64,000 bases of DNA from Methylobacterium sp. J-077 (GCF_022829365.1 NZ_JAKSYJ010000149.1:19298-83297); one strand, 5' to 3'; shown: positions 44,632-56,350, counted from the first letter of the stretch. Numbers and translations: made by a program. The notes: generated from the sequence alone by a model not told the origin.

Positions 44632-45378
44632 TCAGGGGACCCGGACCCAACCCTGGCCCATCAGGCGCTCCTGCGGACGGAAGCGGGATTTGTAATCCAT
44701 CTTGCGCGAGCCCTCGACCCAATAGCCGAGGTAGAGATAAGGCAATCCGAGCCGGCGGGCCCGACGGATATGGTCGAGGATCATGAAGGTGCCCGGCGAA
44801 CGCCCGGCTTCCTCCGGATCGTAGAACGAGTAGACCATCGACAGGCCGTCCGCGAGGACGTCGGTCAGGCAGAAGGCCAGCGGCGGGCCGAAGCCGCGCC
44901 CGGTGATCGCCGTGTCCGGCCCGCGCCGCCGGTACGACACCAGATGGGTGTCGACATGGCTGTCCTCGATCATCATGGCGTAGTCGAGCACGGTCATGTC
45001 GACCATGCCGCCATCGCCGTGACGGGCGTCTAGGTAGCGGCGGAACAGGGCGTATTGCTCGGAGGCCGGCCGGTTCGGCTCCGGTGTGCCGATCCAGTCG
45101 TCGTTGCGCGCCAGGATCCGCTTCTGGCTGGCGCTCGGCTGGAAATCGTCGACCACCACGCGCACCGAGACACAGGCACGGCAGGTCTCGCAGGCCGGGC
45201 GGTAGGCGATGGTCTGGGAGCGACGGAAACCGCCCTGGGTCAGGATCTCGTTGAGGTCGCGGGCGCGACGCCCAACCAAGTGGGTGAATACCTTCCGCTC
45301 CTCCTGGCCCGGGAGGTACGGGCACGGTGAGGGAGCAGTCAGATAGAATTGCGGAGTGTCGCGCGGATGGCTCGTCAC
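44632..45378 (-). CDS. bpt: Aspartate/glutamate leucyltransferase (Bpt/Ate family)
   Basis: A 248-residue N-end-rule transferase that adds Leu from Leu-tRNA to N-terminal Asp or Glu. The Cys cluster [16 protein letters not shown] and [15 protein letters not shown] lies at the N-terminus and the acyltransferase part ([38 protein letters not shown]) in the C-terminus. I chose GTG 45378 ([13 protein letters not shown]), the usual opening in this family, over the 15-residue-longer ATG. Follows the RDD gene on the same strand. Confidence 0.92.
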   Translation of the reverse strand: MTSHPRDTPQFYLTAPSPCPYLPGQEERKVFTHLVGRRARDLNEILTQGGFRRSQTIAYRPACETCRACVSVRVVVDDFQPSASQKRILARNDDWIGTPEPNRPASEQYALFRRYLDARHGDGGMVDMTVLDYAMMIEDSHVDTHLVSYRRRGPDTAITGRGFGPPLAFCLTDVLADGLSMVYSFYDPEEAGRSPGTFMILDHIRRARRLGLPYLYLGYWVEGSRKMDYKSRFRPQERLMGQGWVRVP

Positions 45379-45502
45379 GCTTGGTCTTGACCCTGCACCG
45401 GGTTGTCCTCGCGGCGCCGGCAAACCAGTGTACAGGCCGCGCGGCCGGGCTCAATGCCCCCGACCGCACGCCGAAGGAGAATTTCGCCGCGCCTGAGGCG
45501 TC

Positions 45503-45991
45503 TCAGCGCGCGTGAACGACGGCCAAGCCGAGCAACAGGTCATGACCCAGCCGGCGATCCGAACGCATCACACCGAACAGGATATCGAGGCACCAGAGCA
45601 GGAAGGTCGAGACCGCGACGTAGAACAGCAAAGCATGCACGGCGGCCGTGATGAAATCGACGGACCCGCCACGCTCAGGGGCGACGACGCGCAGCCCCAT
45701 AAGCCGCTGCCCGATCGTGCTTTGCTTGGCCCCGCCCACCGTGATCGCGCTGTAGATGATACCGCTCGCCGGCAGCACCGCAAACAAGGTCCAGCCCAGC
45801 CCGAACGTCACGACGCCGATCACCGTGATCAGCAGCGTCAACAGGGCGGTGAAGCCGAAGATGAAGAGGATGTCGAGGAGGTACGCGACCGTGCGGGCAC
45901 CCAGGCTCGCGCGAACGAACGGGATGGGCAACGAGGCCGTGTAACCGGTTGTCTCGAAGCGCTCGGCGTAGCCGGGTTGGGGGTTCTGCAT
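45503..45991 (-). CDS. RDD-family membrane protein
   Basis: A 162-residue inner-membrane protein with about four TM helices. The RDD pattern is visible as R..AYLLD near residue 35 (GARTVAYLLDILFIFGF), with TIGQRLMGLRVV in the next loop. Start at ATG 45991; a longer start at 46054 is possible. Part of the hemB-lipoprotein-RDD-bpt run. Function uncharacterised. Confidence 0.85.
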   Translation of the reverse strand: MQNPQPGYAERFETTGYTASLPIPFVRASLGARTVAYLLDILFIFGFTALLTLLITVIGVVTFGLGWTLFAVLPASGIIYSAITVGGAKQSTIGQRLMGLRVVAPERGGSVDFITAAVHALLFYVAVSTFLLWCLDILFGVMRSDRRLGHDLLLGLAVVHAR

Positions 45992-46072
45992 GGTGTCGCG
46001 TCCTGCAAGCGAGGCGGCGGAGAAAAAGGTGGGTGCGCCCTGCATCGGCCGCAAGTGCCGTCCGGATCGTGT

Positions 46073-48192
<2,120 letters not shown>

Positions 48193-48321
48193 TTACCGCG
48201 AAGAGTAAATCGGGAATTCATCCTATCGCTTAAATCGCCTTTCATTCCCGACACGTAGCTTAGCCATCATCAGCGGCACCGCATCGAACGGACGCCGCAA
48301 CATCAGACGGTGAGGCAGACG

Positions 48322-48834
48322 ATGAAGACCCAGAGCGCCCGAGTCGCGAAGACCGAAACCCCGGAAGAAGCTCCGTCTTCCAAGGGCTCGTACTTGGAGG
48401 CGCTTCACCTGGTCGAGCGGCTGCACCGCCGACTCCTCGACGTGATCAAGGACGAGTTCGAGCGCCGCGGCCGGGAAGACGTCAACAGCGTCCAAGCGCT
48501 GCTCCTGTACAATATCGGCGACAAGGAGCTGACCGCGAGCGAGCTGCGGACGAAGGGTTACTATCTCGGTTCCAACGTCTCTTACAACGTCAAGAAGCTG
48601 GTCGAGGCCGGCTACCTGCACCACGCCCGCTCGAAGACGGACCGCCGCTCGGTCCGGATCAGCCTCACCGACAAGGGCCGGCAGGTCCATGAGATCATCC
48701 AGGGGCTCTACGACAAGCATGCCCGCACGATCGCTCCGATCGGGGGCATCTCGGACGACGATTTCGGCCGGCTGAACACGGCCCTGGGTCGTCTCGAGCG
48801 CTTCTGGACCGACCAGATCCGCTACCGGTTGTGA
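48322..48834 (+). CDS. ldtR: LdtR-type MarR-family regulator
   Basis: A 170-residue winged-helix regulator. DVNSVQALLLYNIGDKELTA, SELRTKGYYLGSNVSYNVKK and LVEAGYLHHARSKTDRRSV are the LdtR MarR domain. In relatives LdtR controls an L,D-transpeptidase and stress tolerance. Start set at ATG 48322; GTG 48310 is an in-frame alternative. The 160-bp gap from DUF6163 holds its own promoter. Confidence 0.9.
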   Translation: MKTQSARVAKTETPEEAPSSKGSYLEALHLVERLHRRLLDVIKDEFERRGREDVNSVQALLLYNIGDKELTASELRTKGYYLGSNVSYNVKKLVEAGYLHHARSKTDRRSVRISLTDKGRQVHEIIQGLYDKHARTIAPIGGISDDDFGRLNTALGRLERFWTDQIRYRL

Positions 48835-48844
48835 TCCGCGCGCT

Positions 48845-49558
48845 TCAAAGGTTCAGAAGGCCGGCGATCCCGGCGATGACCGCATAGGCGAAACCGGCAT
48901 TGATGGCGACGCCGAACAGGCCGATTACCAATCCGCCCATCACGACGAGGCCGTCGCGCTCGACAAGGCCGAGGCCCACCAGGCAGACGGCGAGCCCCAG
49001 AGGGATCTGCCCAACGATCGGTGCGGCGACGATCAGCGCCAGCGCCAGCGCCAACAGGGCGATCCCCATGCCGCGCATGCCCAGCGCGGTCTCGAACACG
49101 CTGACCCGCGGGCGCGACCAGCGCTCCAGCCTTCGCAGGATCGGAACCGCCCGGGTGACGGCCCGACGGACATCCGTCAGCGCGATCGAGCGTCCGAGCA
49201 GGATCCGTGGCAGCCACGGCGCAGACATGCCGGCCGCAATCTGAACCGCCACCAGCAGCAACAGCAAGCCGCAGATCAACGGGATCGGCGGCGGCATCGG
49301 CAGGCAGTTCGGCAAGCCGAGCAGCACGACGAGCAGTGCGAAGGCGCGATCCCGCAGGACCGCGACGATGTCGCCCACGGTGAGGCGCTCCCCCTCCTGG
49401 CTCGCCAGCACAGTGAGGACGTCTGACGTTCGTGCACCGGCAGTCAAGGATCCGCCAACCTTCGCTGTCCTGGCGCGGGCTCTAGCCGAGATCACCGGGC
49501 AGGCCAAGCGCGGGGCGTTCGCGCGAAGCCATAACAGGGCTGCGCCGGGGTCGCTCAT
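48845..49558 (-). CDS. exoD: ExoD-family exopolysaccharide-synthesis-associated membrane protein
   Basis: A 237-residue membrane protein. TVGDIVAVLRDRAFALLVVL, LPNCLPMPPPIPLICGLLLL and GLVVMGGLVIGLFGVAINAG are typical of ExoD. The N-terminal 45 residues (to ARTAKVGG) lack family similarity, so the true start could be later. Convergent with ldtR, 10 bp between stops. The biochemical role of ExoD is not established. Confidence 0.85.
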   Translation of the reverse strand: MSDPGAALLWLRANAPRLACPVISARARARTAKVGGSLTAGARTSDVLTVLASQEGERLTVGDIVAVLRDRAFALLVVLLGLPNCLPMPPPIPLICGLLLLLVAVQIAAGMSAPWLPRILLGRSIALTDVRRAVTRAVPILRRLERWSRPRVSVFETALGMRGMGIALLALALALIVAAPIVGQIPLGLAVCLVGLGLVERDGLVVMGGLVIGLFGVAINAGFAYAVIAGIAGLLNL

Positions 49559-49706
49559 ACCTCAGGTGAGCAAGATCGCGTCAAAAATAAATCCTACGTC
49601 GTTTAAAGCAAAATTTTCCGCAAACGTAGCTCGCAGGCAATGCGGCCACGCAACTCCCGTACATTTTCGGTGGATCTACGATGAACAGCGCTGCACCTCA
49701 CGTCGG

Positions 49707-49721
49707 TTAACATTAGGTTTA
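49707..49721. promoter_or_regulatory. Weak CtrA-like box TTAA-N7-TTTA
   Basis: TTAA-CATTAGG-TTTA lies 26 bp upstream of the bcsS-like gene, with one mismatch to the TTAA-N7-TTAA cell-cycle regulator site of alphaproteobacteria. A single match in an AT-rich stretch; suggestive only. Confidence 0.2.
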
Positions 49722-49746
49722 CAGCCTTGCCGCCGGAGTTCGATCC

Positions 49747-50475
49747 GTGTGCAGGCGTCGGGCATTCAGAAAAAGCCAAATCAGGGCGCTTGGAGCCGCC
49801 CTGGGGGTCTCACTGTTCCTTGCACACGCCCCTGCGGCATACGGCGGAGAGATCGACGCGCTCCTGTTCGGAAGCCTCGATGCAGGTGCCGCGACATTCC
49901 TCACTGTCGGCGCGAAGCTCGGATTCGGCCCTCTCGATCAGGACGGCTTCGTCATACTGACAAGCGTCGGAAGCGGTCGACAACGAGAACGCGGCGACGG
50001 CGGCTTGCCGCGCACGCGCTACACGTTCAGCGCGGCCACGGTGCTTGGCTATCAATGGTTCTTCGACTGGGGAACGGCGGCCATCTTCTCGGGGCCTGAA
50101 GGCGCGATGGAGGTGCTGGCCGACCAGCGCGCGCTGGCCGCCCTGCCGGCCGCGTACGGCCTGCGCCTGCACGGCGAGATCTGGGCACGCCCGACCGAGA
50201 ATACGTTTCTCCAGGCGACCGCGATCGCGGGCTCGACGCGCGACAGCCTGTGGACGCGGCTGGCCTGGGGCTATCGGGCTTGGGGGGCGTATCTCGGTCC
50301 GGAAGTCAGTGTCTATGGGGATGCGACCGGCTACCGGAAATGGAATCTGGGCTTGCACGGGACGGACTTCGCCGTCGCCCGCTACAACTTCCGTGTCTCG
50401 GCCGGTCTCCAGACCGAGTCGGGCCGGCGGAGCGCATCCCTTTACGTGGCGTTAGCGGTCTGGTCGCCCTGGTGA
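49747..50475 (+). CDS. BcsS-family cellulose-biosynthesis-associated outer-membrane protein
   Basis: A 242-residue secreted protein; signal around residues 8-33 (RKSQIRALGAALGVSLFLAH). Beta-rich barrel-like pattern with GEIDALLFGSLDAGAATFLT and LGPEVSVYGDATGYRKWNLG, as in the BcsS family of Hyphomicrobiales. Start GTG 49747. The 3' end overlaps the convergent photolyase gene by 34 bp. No bcsABC genes are nearby, so the link to cellulose is by family only. Confidence 0.75.
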   Translation: MCRRRAFRKSQIRALGAALGVSLFLAHAPAAYGGEIDALLFGSLDAGAATFLTVGAKLGFGPLDQDGFVILTSVGSGRQRERGDGGLPRTRYTFSAATVLGYQWFFDWGTAAIFSGPEGAMEVLADQRALAALPAAYGLRLHGEIWARPTENTFLQATAIAGSTRDSLWTRLAWGYRAWGAYLGPEVSVYGDATGYRKWNLGLHGTDFAVARYNFRVSAGLQTESGRRSASLYVALAVWSPW

Positions 50476-52040
50476 GTACGCACGGGCTCTGCCGCGAGTG
50501 ATGCCAGGAAGCGGGTCGCGTCCTGACGGATCTTCGCTCGACGCTCGTCCCCCATGCCTCGAAGCGTTCGATACGGCATCGCCATGCGCTGGTTTCCAGC
50601 CAGCCTGTCTTCGTTCTCGATCAAAAAGTTCCAGTACAGGTAGTTGAACGGGCAGGCGTCAGGCCCAGTCTTGAGCTTCACGTCGAACGCGCAACTGGCG
50701 CAGTAGTCCGACATCCGGTCGATATAGGCGCCCGAGGCCGCATAGGGCTTCGAGCCCATGACGCCTCCGTCGGCCCACAGCACCATGCCGTGCACATTGG
50801 GCAGCTCGACCCATTCGTAGGCGTCGGCGAACACGACTAGGTACCATTCCTCGACCTGCGCCGGGTCCAGGCCGGCGATCAAGGCGAAATTGCCGGTCAC
50901 CATCAGGCGCTGGATATGATGGGCGTAGGCATGGGCCCGGGTATCCGCGACGACGTTGGCGATGCAGTTGAGCTTGGTCTCCCCCGACCAGTAAAACCAC
51001 GGCAGGTCCCGGTTCGCGTTGAGCGCGTTGGTCTCGCGGTATTGGGGCATCCGCGCCCAGTAGACGCCGCGGACATACTCCCGCCAGCCAAGGATCTGCC
51101 GGATGAAGCCCTCGACGCAGTTGAGGGGCGCCAGTCCGTTCCGGTAGGCCCGCTCGGCAGCCCAGCAAATTTCCTCGGCGGTCAGCAACCCGGCGTTGAG
51201 CGGCGGCGAGAGCAGCGCGTGGTAGAGGAACGGCGCACCCGCCTTCATGGCGTCCTGATAGTCGCCGAAGGTTGGCAAGCATTCAGCGATGAAATGCTTG
51301 AGGGCCGCCAGCGCATCGGCCCGGGTCACCGGCCAGGAGAAGGTCGCCAATTCGCCGAAATGGTCGGCGAACTCCCGCTCGACGAGCGCGATAACCTCTC
51401 GGGTGGTCGCGTCAGGCTGAAAGCCGATTCGGTCCGGAAGCCGATGCCCCTTGGGCAGGCGTTTCCTGTTGTCGGGATCGAAGTTCCAACGGCCGCCGAC
51501 GGGCTCGCCACCATCCATGAGCAGGCCGGTCCGACGGCGCATGCCGCGATAGAACGTCTCCATCCGCAGGTGGTGGCGGCCCTCGGCCCAGCGCGAGAAA
51601 TCCTCGCGCGGACATAGGAAACGATTGTCCGATCGTATCTCTACCGACACGGGGAGCGTCTCGCGCCAGTCCTGCATCATCTCCAAGACCCGCCACTCGC
51701 CGGGCTCAGTGACGATGACTCGCGCGGGCGCGTGGCGCGCCACCGCGCGTCCTAGCTCCCCGGTGAAGCTGCCGGTGTTGCCGGGATCGGCCAAGCGGAC
51801 GTAGTCGACGGCGATTCCCTCGGCCACCAGCTCGGCCGCGAAATGGCGCATGGCCGCGAACAGGAAGGCAATCTTCTGCTTGTGGTGGCGGACATAAGTC
51901 GCTTCGTCCCACACTTCGACCAGCAGGACGACATCCTGCGCGGGGTCGAGATCGGTCAAGCTCGACACCCGCCGGTTCAGCTGATCGCCGAGGACGAAGC
52001 GGAGCGTGCCGCCGGTCTGCGCTGCGGATTTTGCCGGCAT
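50442..52040 (-). CDS. Fe-S bacterial (6-4) photolyase / cryptochrome-related (PhrB type)
   Basis: A 532-residue flavoprotein of the FeS-BCP group that repairs UV (6-4) photoproducts. N-terminal domain LRFVLGDQLNRRVSSL, then helical FAD domain with GWREYVRGVYWARMPQYRE. The four [4Fe-4S] cysteines are at C359, C447, C450 and C463, the same 88-3-13 spacing as PhrB. Start ATG 52040. It is followed upstream by an SDR gene three bases away on the same strand. Confidence 0.93.
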   Translation of the reverse strand: MPAKSAAQTGGTLRFVLGDQLNRRVSSLTDLDPAQDVVLLVEVWDEATYVRHHKQKIAFLFAAMRHFAAELVAEGIAVDYVRLADPGNTGSFTGELGRAVARHAPARVIVTEPGEWRVLEMMQDWRETLPVSVEIRSDNRFLCPREDFSRWAEGRHHLRMETFYRGMRRRTGLLMDGGEPVGGRWNFDPDNRKRLPKGHRLPDRIGFQPDATTREVIALVEREFADHFGELATFSWPVTRADALAALKHFIAECLPTFGDYQDAMKAGAPFLYHALLSPPLNAGLLTAEEICWAAERAYRNGLAPLNCVEGFIRQILGWREYVRGVYWARMPQYRETNALNANRDLPWFYWSGETKLNCIANVVADTRAHAYAHHIQRLMVTGNFALIAGLDPAQVEEWYLVVFADAYEWVELPNVHGMVLWADGGVMGSKPYAASGAYIDRMSDYCASCAFDVKLKTGPDACPFNYLYWNFLIENEDRLAGNQRMAMPYRTLRGMGDERRAKIRQDATRFLASLAAEPVRTHQGDQTANAT

Positions 52041-52043
52041 CCT

Positions 52044-52778
52044 TCAGCTCTTGGTGCGCAGGGTCGCGCGGCCGCCATCGACGCCGATGACCTGGCCGGT
52101 GATCCAGCCCGCCTCATCGGAGACCAGGAAGGCCGCGAGCGCCCCGACATCCTCCGGGCGGCCGAGCCGCTGCAAGGCGTGCATGGCGGCGATCCCATGG
52201 GCCAGGGTCTCGTTGCCGGTGATGGCGGCAGCAAGCGGCGTCCGGGTCAGCGAGGGCGCGACCACGTTGACGCGGATCTGCGGGGCGAGTTCGGCCGCCA
52301 GCGACAGCCCGAGCCCCTCGACGGCGCCCTTGGCCATGGCCACGGAGGCATGGGCGGGAAAGCCCTGGGCGACGGCCACGGTCGAGAACAGCACGATCCC
52401 GGCGCCCGACTCCCCGGCGCCGGCTTTCAGTGCGCCGGCAGCGGCCTGGACGGCCGAGAAGGCGCCCAGCGCGTTGATCCGGAAGTCGGTCTCGACATCG
52501 CCCCGGGTCAGGCGCCCGAGGGGTCGCAGATTGATCGTGCCGACCGCATAGACCAGACCCGCGAGGGAGGAACCGGCCGCCTCGCTGGCGGCGGCGAAGA
52601 AGTCGGGATCGCCGACATCGCCGGCCGTGAACGTCGTCTCGCCGAGTTCTTCTGCGGCGCGCGCCAGGCGGTCGGCATCGCGGGCCGCGAGATGCAGGGC
52701 ATAGCCGCGAGCCCGCAGCGCCCGCGCCGTCGCCAGGCCGATGCCGCCCGTACCGCCGTAGATCAGAACCTGTCGCAC
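52044..52778 (-). CDS. SDR-family protein lacking the catalytic Tyr
   Basis: A 244-residue Rossmann protein with VLIYGGTGGIGLATARALRA (NAD-binding TGxxxGIG-like), NALGAFSAVQAAAG and a C-terminal VNVVAPSLTRTPLA. The YxxxK position reads VAMAK (HASVAMAKGAVEGL), so the usual Tyr is Val. Start GTG 52778 (VRQVLIYGG). Translationally close to the photolyase (three bases). The Tyr loss suggests altered or no oxidoreductase activity; subfamily members with the same change are known to me only by pattern. Confidence 0.82.
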   Translation of the reverse strand: MRQVLIYGGTGGIGLATARALRARGYALHLAARDADRLARAAEELGETTFTAGDVGDPDFFAAASEAAGSSLAGLVYAVGTINLRPLGRLTRGDVETDFRINALGAFSAVQAAAGALKAGAGESGAGIVLFSTVAVAQGFPAHASVAMAKGAVEGLGLSLAAELAPQIRVNVVAPSLTRTPLAAAITGNETLAHGIAAMHALQRLGRPEDVGALAAFLVSDEAGWITGQVIGVDGGRATLRTKS

Positions 52779-52888
52779 CGGCGGCCCTCTTGCTACCCAA
52801 CCTGCCTCAGACAAAGTAAGGCCGGTGGCGCCCCCGGGCAGGCGCCAGGCCGTCCCGCTCCACGTTCACAAGGTCGCAGGCGGCAAGC

Positions 52889-53752
52889 ATGAAGTTCGCG
52901 TTCGCCGGCATCGACTTCCTGGGCGGCGTGTTCGAGGGCCTGGTCGAGGCCGGCTGGAAACCGATCAAGCTGTTCACCCGGCCCTGCGACGGAATCTACG
53001 ACCACAACGACATGCTGGTCGCCCGCGCCCGTTCGATGCGGCTGCCGATCCAGCTGTCGCGCATTCGCGAGCGCGACATCGACGCCCTGCAGGCCGAGTA
53101 CGGCAAGGATTGGGCTCTGGTGGTGGCAGGCTATCCCTGGCTGGTGAAGGGTTGGCGCGGCCGCGCTGCCTACGGCCTGAACATCCACCCCTCCCCACTG
53201 CCGACCGGGCGCGGCCCCTATCCGCTGTTCCGGGCGGTGCTGGATTGCTACGAGACCTGGGGGGTGACCGCCCATGTTCTCGCCGATGGCTTCGACACCG
53301 GCGATATCCTGGCCCAGGACATCTTCAGCCTTGAGGCCATCGAATCCCACGAGACCGTGCTGGCCAAGTGCCAAATGGCAGCTCGACGGCTCGCCGCGGG
53401 ACCGCTCGGCAAAGAACTGCCCGCCCGCTGGCGCCGCGCCGAGCCGCAGGGCGACGGCTCTTACTGGCAGCGGGCCACCGATGCCGACCGGACCCTTGAT
53501 TTTCGGCAGGAGGTGGAGCCGATCCTGCGCCGGGTCCGGGCCTTCGGCACCGTCGAGACCATTGCCCGGCTGGGCGACGCGCGGATCTACGTGGCCGAAG
53601 CGCAGGGCTGGCGCGAGCGCCATGGGCACATGCCGGGGACGGTGGTGCATCGCCACCGCCGGCACGTGGTGATCGCGGCGCTGGACGGCTACGTGCAGAT
53701 CACCCGCTGGTCACCGGTGCCTCTGGCCGAGGCGGGGCAGGTCGGGCGCTGA
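52889..53752 (+). CDS. Formyltransferase-family protein
   Basis: A 287-residue protein with a methionyl-tRNA-formyltransferase-like catalytic domain (FAFAGIDFLGGVFEGLVEAG, then YGLNIHPSPLPTGRGPYPLF holding the Asn and His, and GFDTGDILAQ with the Asp) and a small C-terminal domain. Shorter than Fmt, so a stand-alone formyl or hydrolase-type member. Divergent from the SDR gene. Substrate unknown. Start ATG 52889. Confidence 0.85.
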   Translation: MKFAFAGIDFLGGVFEGLVEAGWKPIKLFTRPCDGIYDHNDMLVARARSMRLPIQLSRIRERDIDALQAEYGKDWALVVAGYPWLVKGWRGRAAYGLNIHPSPLPTGRGPYPLFRAVLDCYETWGVTAHVLADGFDTGDILAQDIFSLEAIESHETVLAKCQMAARRLAAGPLGKELPARWRRAEPQGDGSYWQRATDADRTLDFRQEVEPILRRVRAFGTVETIARLGDARIYVAEAQGWRERHGHMPGTVVHRHRRHVVIAALDGYVQITRWSPVPLAEAGQVGR

Positions 53753-53816
53753 GACAGGGGGAACACATTCGTGACGGACGGTGTTTCAGCCGATCCTGAA
53801 TGTCACGGAGCCCGCC

Positions 53817-54158
53817 ATGTCGACACGCGCAAGTCTCGCCGCAGCCCTCGGGCTTGCCGCGCTGTTCACCGGCACCGCCTTTGCGCAGGGCGTGATCGTC
53901 GAACCCGATGATTTCGGCCCGGACGACGAAGTCGTGGTGCGTGACTACATCGTGAGCCGCCCGATCGGCCCCGGCCCGATCATCGGCTCGATCCCGCTGC
54001 GGCCCGGCACCATCGTGCCGGAGGACGTGCGGCTCGCCCCCTTCACGGATGCGCCGAACCCGCGTCTGCGCCGCTACGGCTATTTCGTTGCGCCCGGCGA
54101 CAAGGTCGTGGTGGTGGATCCGGCGACCAGGGCGGTGGTGCGCATCTTCGACCGCTGA
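53817..54158 (+). CDS. DUF1236-type secreted protein
   Basis: A 113-residue protein with Sec signal MSTRASLAAALGLAALFTGT ending AFA, then QGVIVEPDDFGPDDEVVVRD. The C-terminal GYFVAPGDKVVVVDPATRAV is the DUF1236 pattern. Start ATG 53817 (CGGAG upstream). Periplasmic, function unknown, typical of Methylobacterium and Bradyrhizobium. Confidence 0.78.
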   Translation: MSTRASLAAALGLAALFTGTAFAQGVIVEPDDFGPDDEVVVRDYIVSRPIGPGPIIGSIPLRPGTIVPEDVRLAPFTDAPNPRLRRYGYFVAPGDKVVVVDPATRAVVRIFDR

Positions 54159-54236
54159 GCCTGGTTCGCCTTACGGTCACCGATCCGCTAACACCCCGGG
54201 GCAAGCGAATAAGAAACGCGCTCCGGGGGAACCAAC

Positions 54237-54422
54237 ATGAAGGCCAAGCCAACTGCGCTCTCGGGCGAGACGCTCCTCGTCTCGGTGCTTCTGCTATTGT
54301 CAGGCGCAATGCTGTACGAGTGGATCGTCGTCTCACCCGACAGTCCGGGCTCCGCGCTCCTGCGTGTGATCGGCGCCGCCCTCGCGGCCTTCGTGGCGAT
54401 CCTACCGTTCCGCAAGGCCTGA
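54237..54422 (+). CDS. Small membrane protein, two TM segments
   Basis: A 61-residue protein with GGGGGAA upstream of ATG 54237, and two hydrophobic segments (LLVSVLLLLSGAMLYEWIVV and ALLRVIGAALAAFVAILPF) around a short loop. Not recognised. No partner gene suggests a role. Confidence 0.6.
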   Translation: MKAKPTALSGETLLVSVLLLLSGAMLYEWIVVSPDSPGSALLRVIGAALAAFVAILPFRKA

Positions 54423-54431
54423 ATGCGACGC

Positions 54432-55457
54432 TTACCAGTCGCTGAGTGCCGCACGCTTCCAGCGATCGGGAGCGACGCAGCGATACTCGAAGGCCTCGTC
54501 CCAGGCGTGATCGCCCGGCGTGCAGGCCTCCCGGCTGCTCCGCGGCGGGTTCGGTCGCGCCTCCCGGACCGAGGCGGCCTGGACCTGGCCCGCATCGCTC
54601 ACCCGGAATACCGGCCCGCCTGCGGTCCCGTAGACCAGTTCCCGCCCGTCGAAGCTGAGGGTGCGCGCAAAATTCCCCTCGCGGTTTCCGTCGAGCGCGA
54701 TCGACTGGCCCGATCCCAGCAGGATCGGCACGCCGGTGAACCGGCCGGACGCGGTGTCGATCCCGATGCCGTAGGTCCCCTCCCCCTGGAACGAGACGCC
54801 CCGGTCGGTGACCGAACCGGTCAGATTGCCCATCAAGATGCCGTAGCCGGTATGGGCGCCCGGCACCCCGCCGGTGGAGATCTGCAGGCCGACCCGCTGG
54901 CGGTTGCGATCCGTGGTCGGCGATTGCGCCGAGACGTCGATCTCGGCGCCGATGCAGGAGGCGACCGGGTCGGCCTCGTCGGTCATGTCCACGCAGTTGA
55001 AATTGCTCGCCCAGGACGGCCCCACCGGGCCGATCCCGTTGGCCTCTTTGAAGACCGTGCCGTTCACCGCGACGTTCTGTGCCCCCGTGCTGGCGAGGCT
55101 GCGATTGTGCAGCTCGCCCGTGATCGTCCACTCGTAGCCGGCATTGTGCGGGCCCGAGGAGCCGAGCGCCCAGAGCGCCTTGTAGGTGTGGCCGGGCTCT
55201 CCCGAGCCGTCCGGCACGTGCCGGTCGACGCGCAGGGTCGAGACCGGGTCGAAGCCCGAGGGCCGGTTCCATAGGAAGGCATGGCCGCCGTCGAGGCCCG
55301 GCAAACCGCTGCCCTGGACATCGCGGGAGAAGCCCGGCGGCCAGGCCGGGGGCGACGCGAGGGCCGGCGGCTGGCCAAGCGCCTCGGCGCAGACGGCGGC
55401 TGACATGCCGGCCAGGACGAGGCCGATCGAGATCGCGAGGCCGGGGCGGATGCGCAT
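54432..55457 (-). CDS. Uncharacterised secreted protein
   Basis: A 341-residue protein with signal MRIRPGLAISIGLVLAGMSA ending AVCA and a mature beta-rich, Gly/Thr/Ser-rich sequence (GYEWTITGELHNRSLASTGA, GTYGIGIDTASGRFTGVPIL) like phage tail or surface-fibre-like beta-structure. It has two C-terminal cysteines (REACTPGDHAWDEAFEYRCV). Start ATG 55457. Not recognised; I see no neighbours that explain it. Confidence 0.7.
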   Translation of the reverse strand: MRIRPGLAISIGLVLAGMSAAVCAEALGQPPALASPPAWPPGFSRDVQGSGLPGLDGGHAFLWNRPSGFDPVSTLRVDRHVPDGSGEPGHTYKALWALGSSGPHNAGYEWTITGELHNRSLASTGAQNVAVNGTVFKEANGIGPVGPSWASNFNCVDMTDEADPVASCIGAEIDVSAQSPTTDRNRQRVGLQISTGGVPGAHTGYGILMGNLTGSVTDRGVSFQGEGTYGIGIDTASGRFTGVPILLGSGQSIALDGNREGNFARTLSFDGRELVYGTAGGPVFRVSDAGQVQAASVREARPNPPRSSREACTPGDHAWDEAFEYRCVAPDRWKRAALSDW

Positions 55458-55742
55458 GATCGTCTCCGGGTGTCCGGTGCGAATCTCGGTCGGTCGCAGC
55501 GAGCGCATCGTCCTGGACGGGGCCGCCGGCTTTCGGGACGATGCAAAGCAGAAGGCCAACGCATCGTGCTGGTTCCGATATCCGGCACGATGCGCCATGT
55601 GCGCAGCCTGACCGGGCTGGGCCGGAAAAGCCTTGGGACCGATCCCGCCGGCTGGACGGGAGCCGGCACTCGGGCCGCGCGTTGGGATCCGACGGCGTGC
55701 CATGCTCTGATGCAGCCTCAAGCGAGAGAAGGAGAGCGACCC

Positions 55743-55865
55743 GTGTCGAAGTCGCTGCGATTCCTGCGGAACTGGTTTCTGCTGTCGATTCCGGTCGGGC
55801 TGTTCGTCGGCCGGTTCATCAAGGCCGGCAAGGGGCCGCCGTTGCGCAAGGACGAGCGGCGGTAG
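55743..55865 (+). CDS. Small membrane protein (40 residues)
   Basis: Starts at GTG 55743 after GAAGGAGAG. One hydrophobic segment (NWFLLSIPVGLFVGRFI) followed by a basic tail (KAGKGPPLRKDERR). Short but with good RBS and clear TM pattern; unknown function. Confidence 0.55.
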   Translation: MSKSLRFLRNWFLLSIPVGLFVGRFIKAGKGPPLRKDERR

Positions 55866-56068
55866 GATTCGAGGCTCATCGTCGGCGGGACGGAGCGTCT
55901 CGGCCGCGCTACCCCCGGCGCGCGGCCGAGACGCCCATAGCCCTTCAAGTATCGCTCCATACTTTATTTTCCTAAACATATAGGCTTGATCAATATATCC
56001 TTAGCGTTTTCGGGGCATTTTTACTGGGATCGCGCCATCTTGGCCGACATCGCCAGGGTCATTCGGCC

Positions 56069-56350
56069 ATGCCCCGCTACGCCAGGCCTCCGATCGCCTT
56101 CGTCGAGCGACGCGCCAGCGCTCGCAAAGCGACGGCGCTCCTGGCCTATGCCCAGCACCCGGACGGATCGCGCTTCCCCTGCCGGGTCCAGAACCTCTCC
56201 GACGGTGGCGCGATGCTGGAATTCCTCGGCCCGCACGTGGTCGTGTTGGCGACCGCGTTCGACCTCGTGCTGGCCAATTCCGATATGCGCTACGCCGTGA
56301 AGCTCATCTGGCGGAAGGAGCGGACAGCCGGGGTTCTGTTTTGCGTGTAA
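56069..56350 (+). CDS. PilZ-domain protein
   Basis: A 93-residue single-domain protein. RRASARKATALLAY carries the RxxxR c-di-GMP motif, and RVQNLSDGGAMLEF is the PilZ D/NxSxxG segment. It probably binds c-di-GMP and acts on motility or polysaccharide targets. Start ATG 56069; a longer in-frame start is not supported. Confidence 0.85.
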   Translation: MPRYARPPIAFVERRASARKATALLAYAQHPDGSRFPCRVQNLSDGGAMLEFLGPHVVVLATAFDLVLANSDMRYAVKLIWRKERTAGVLFCV

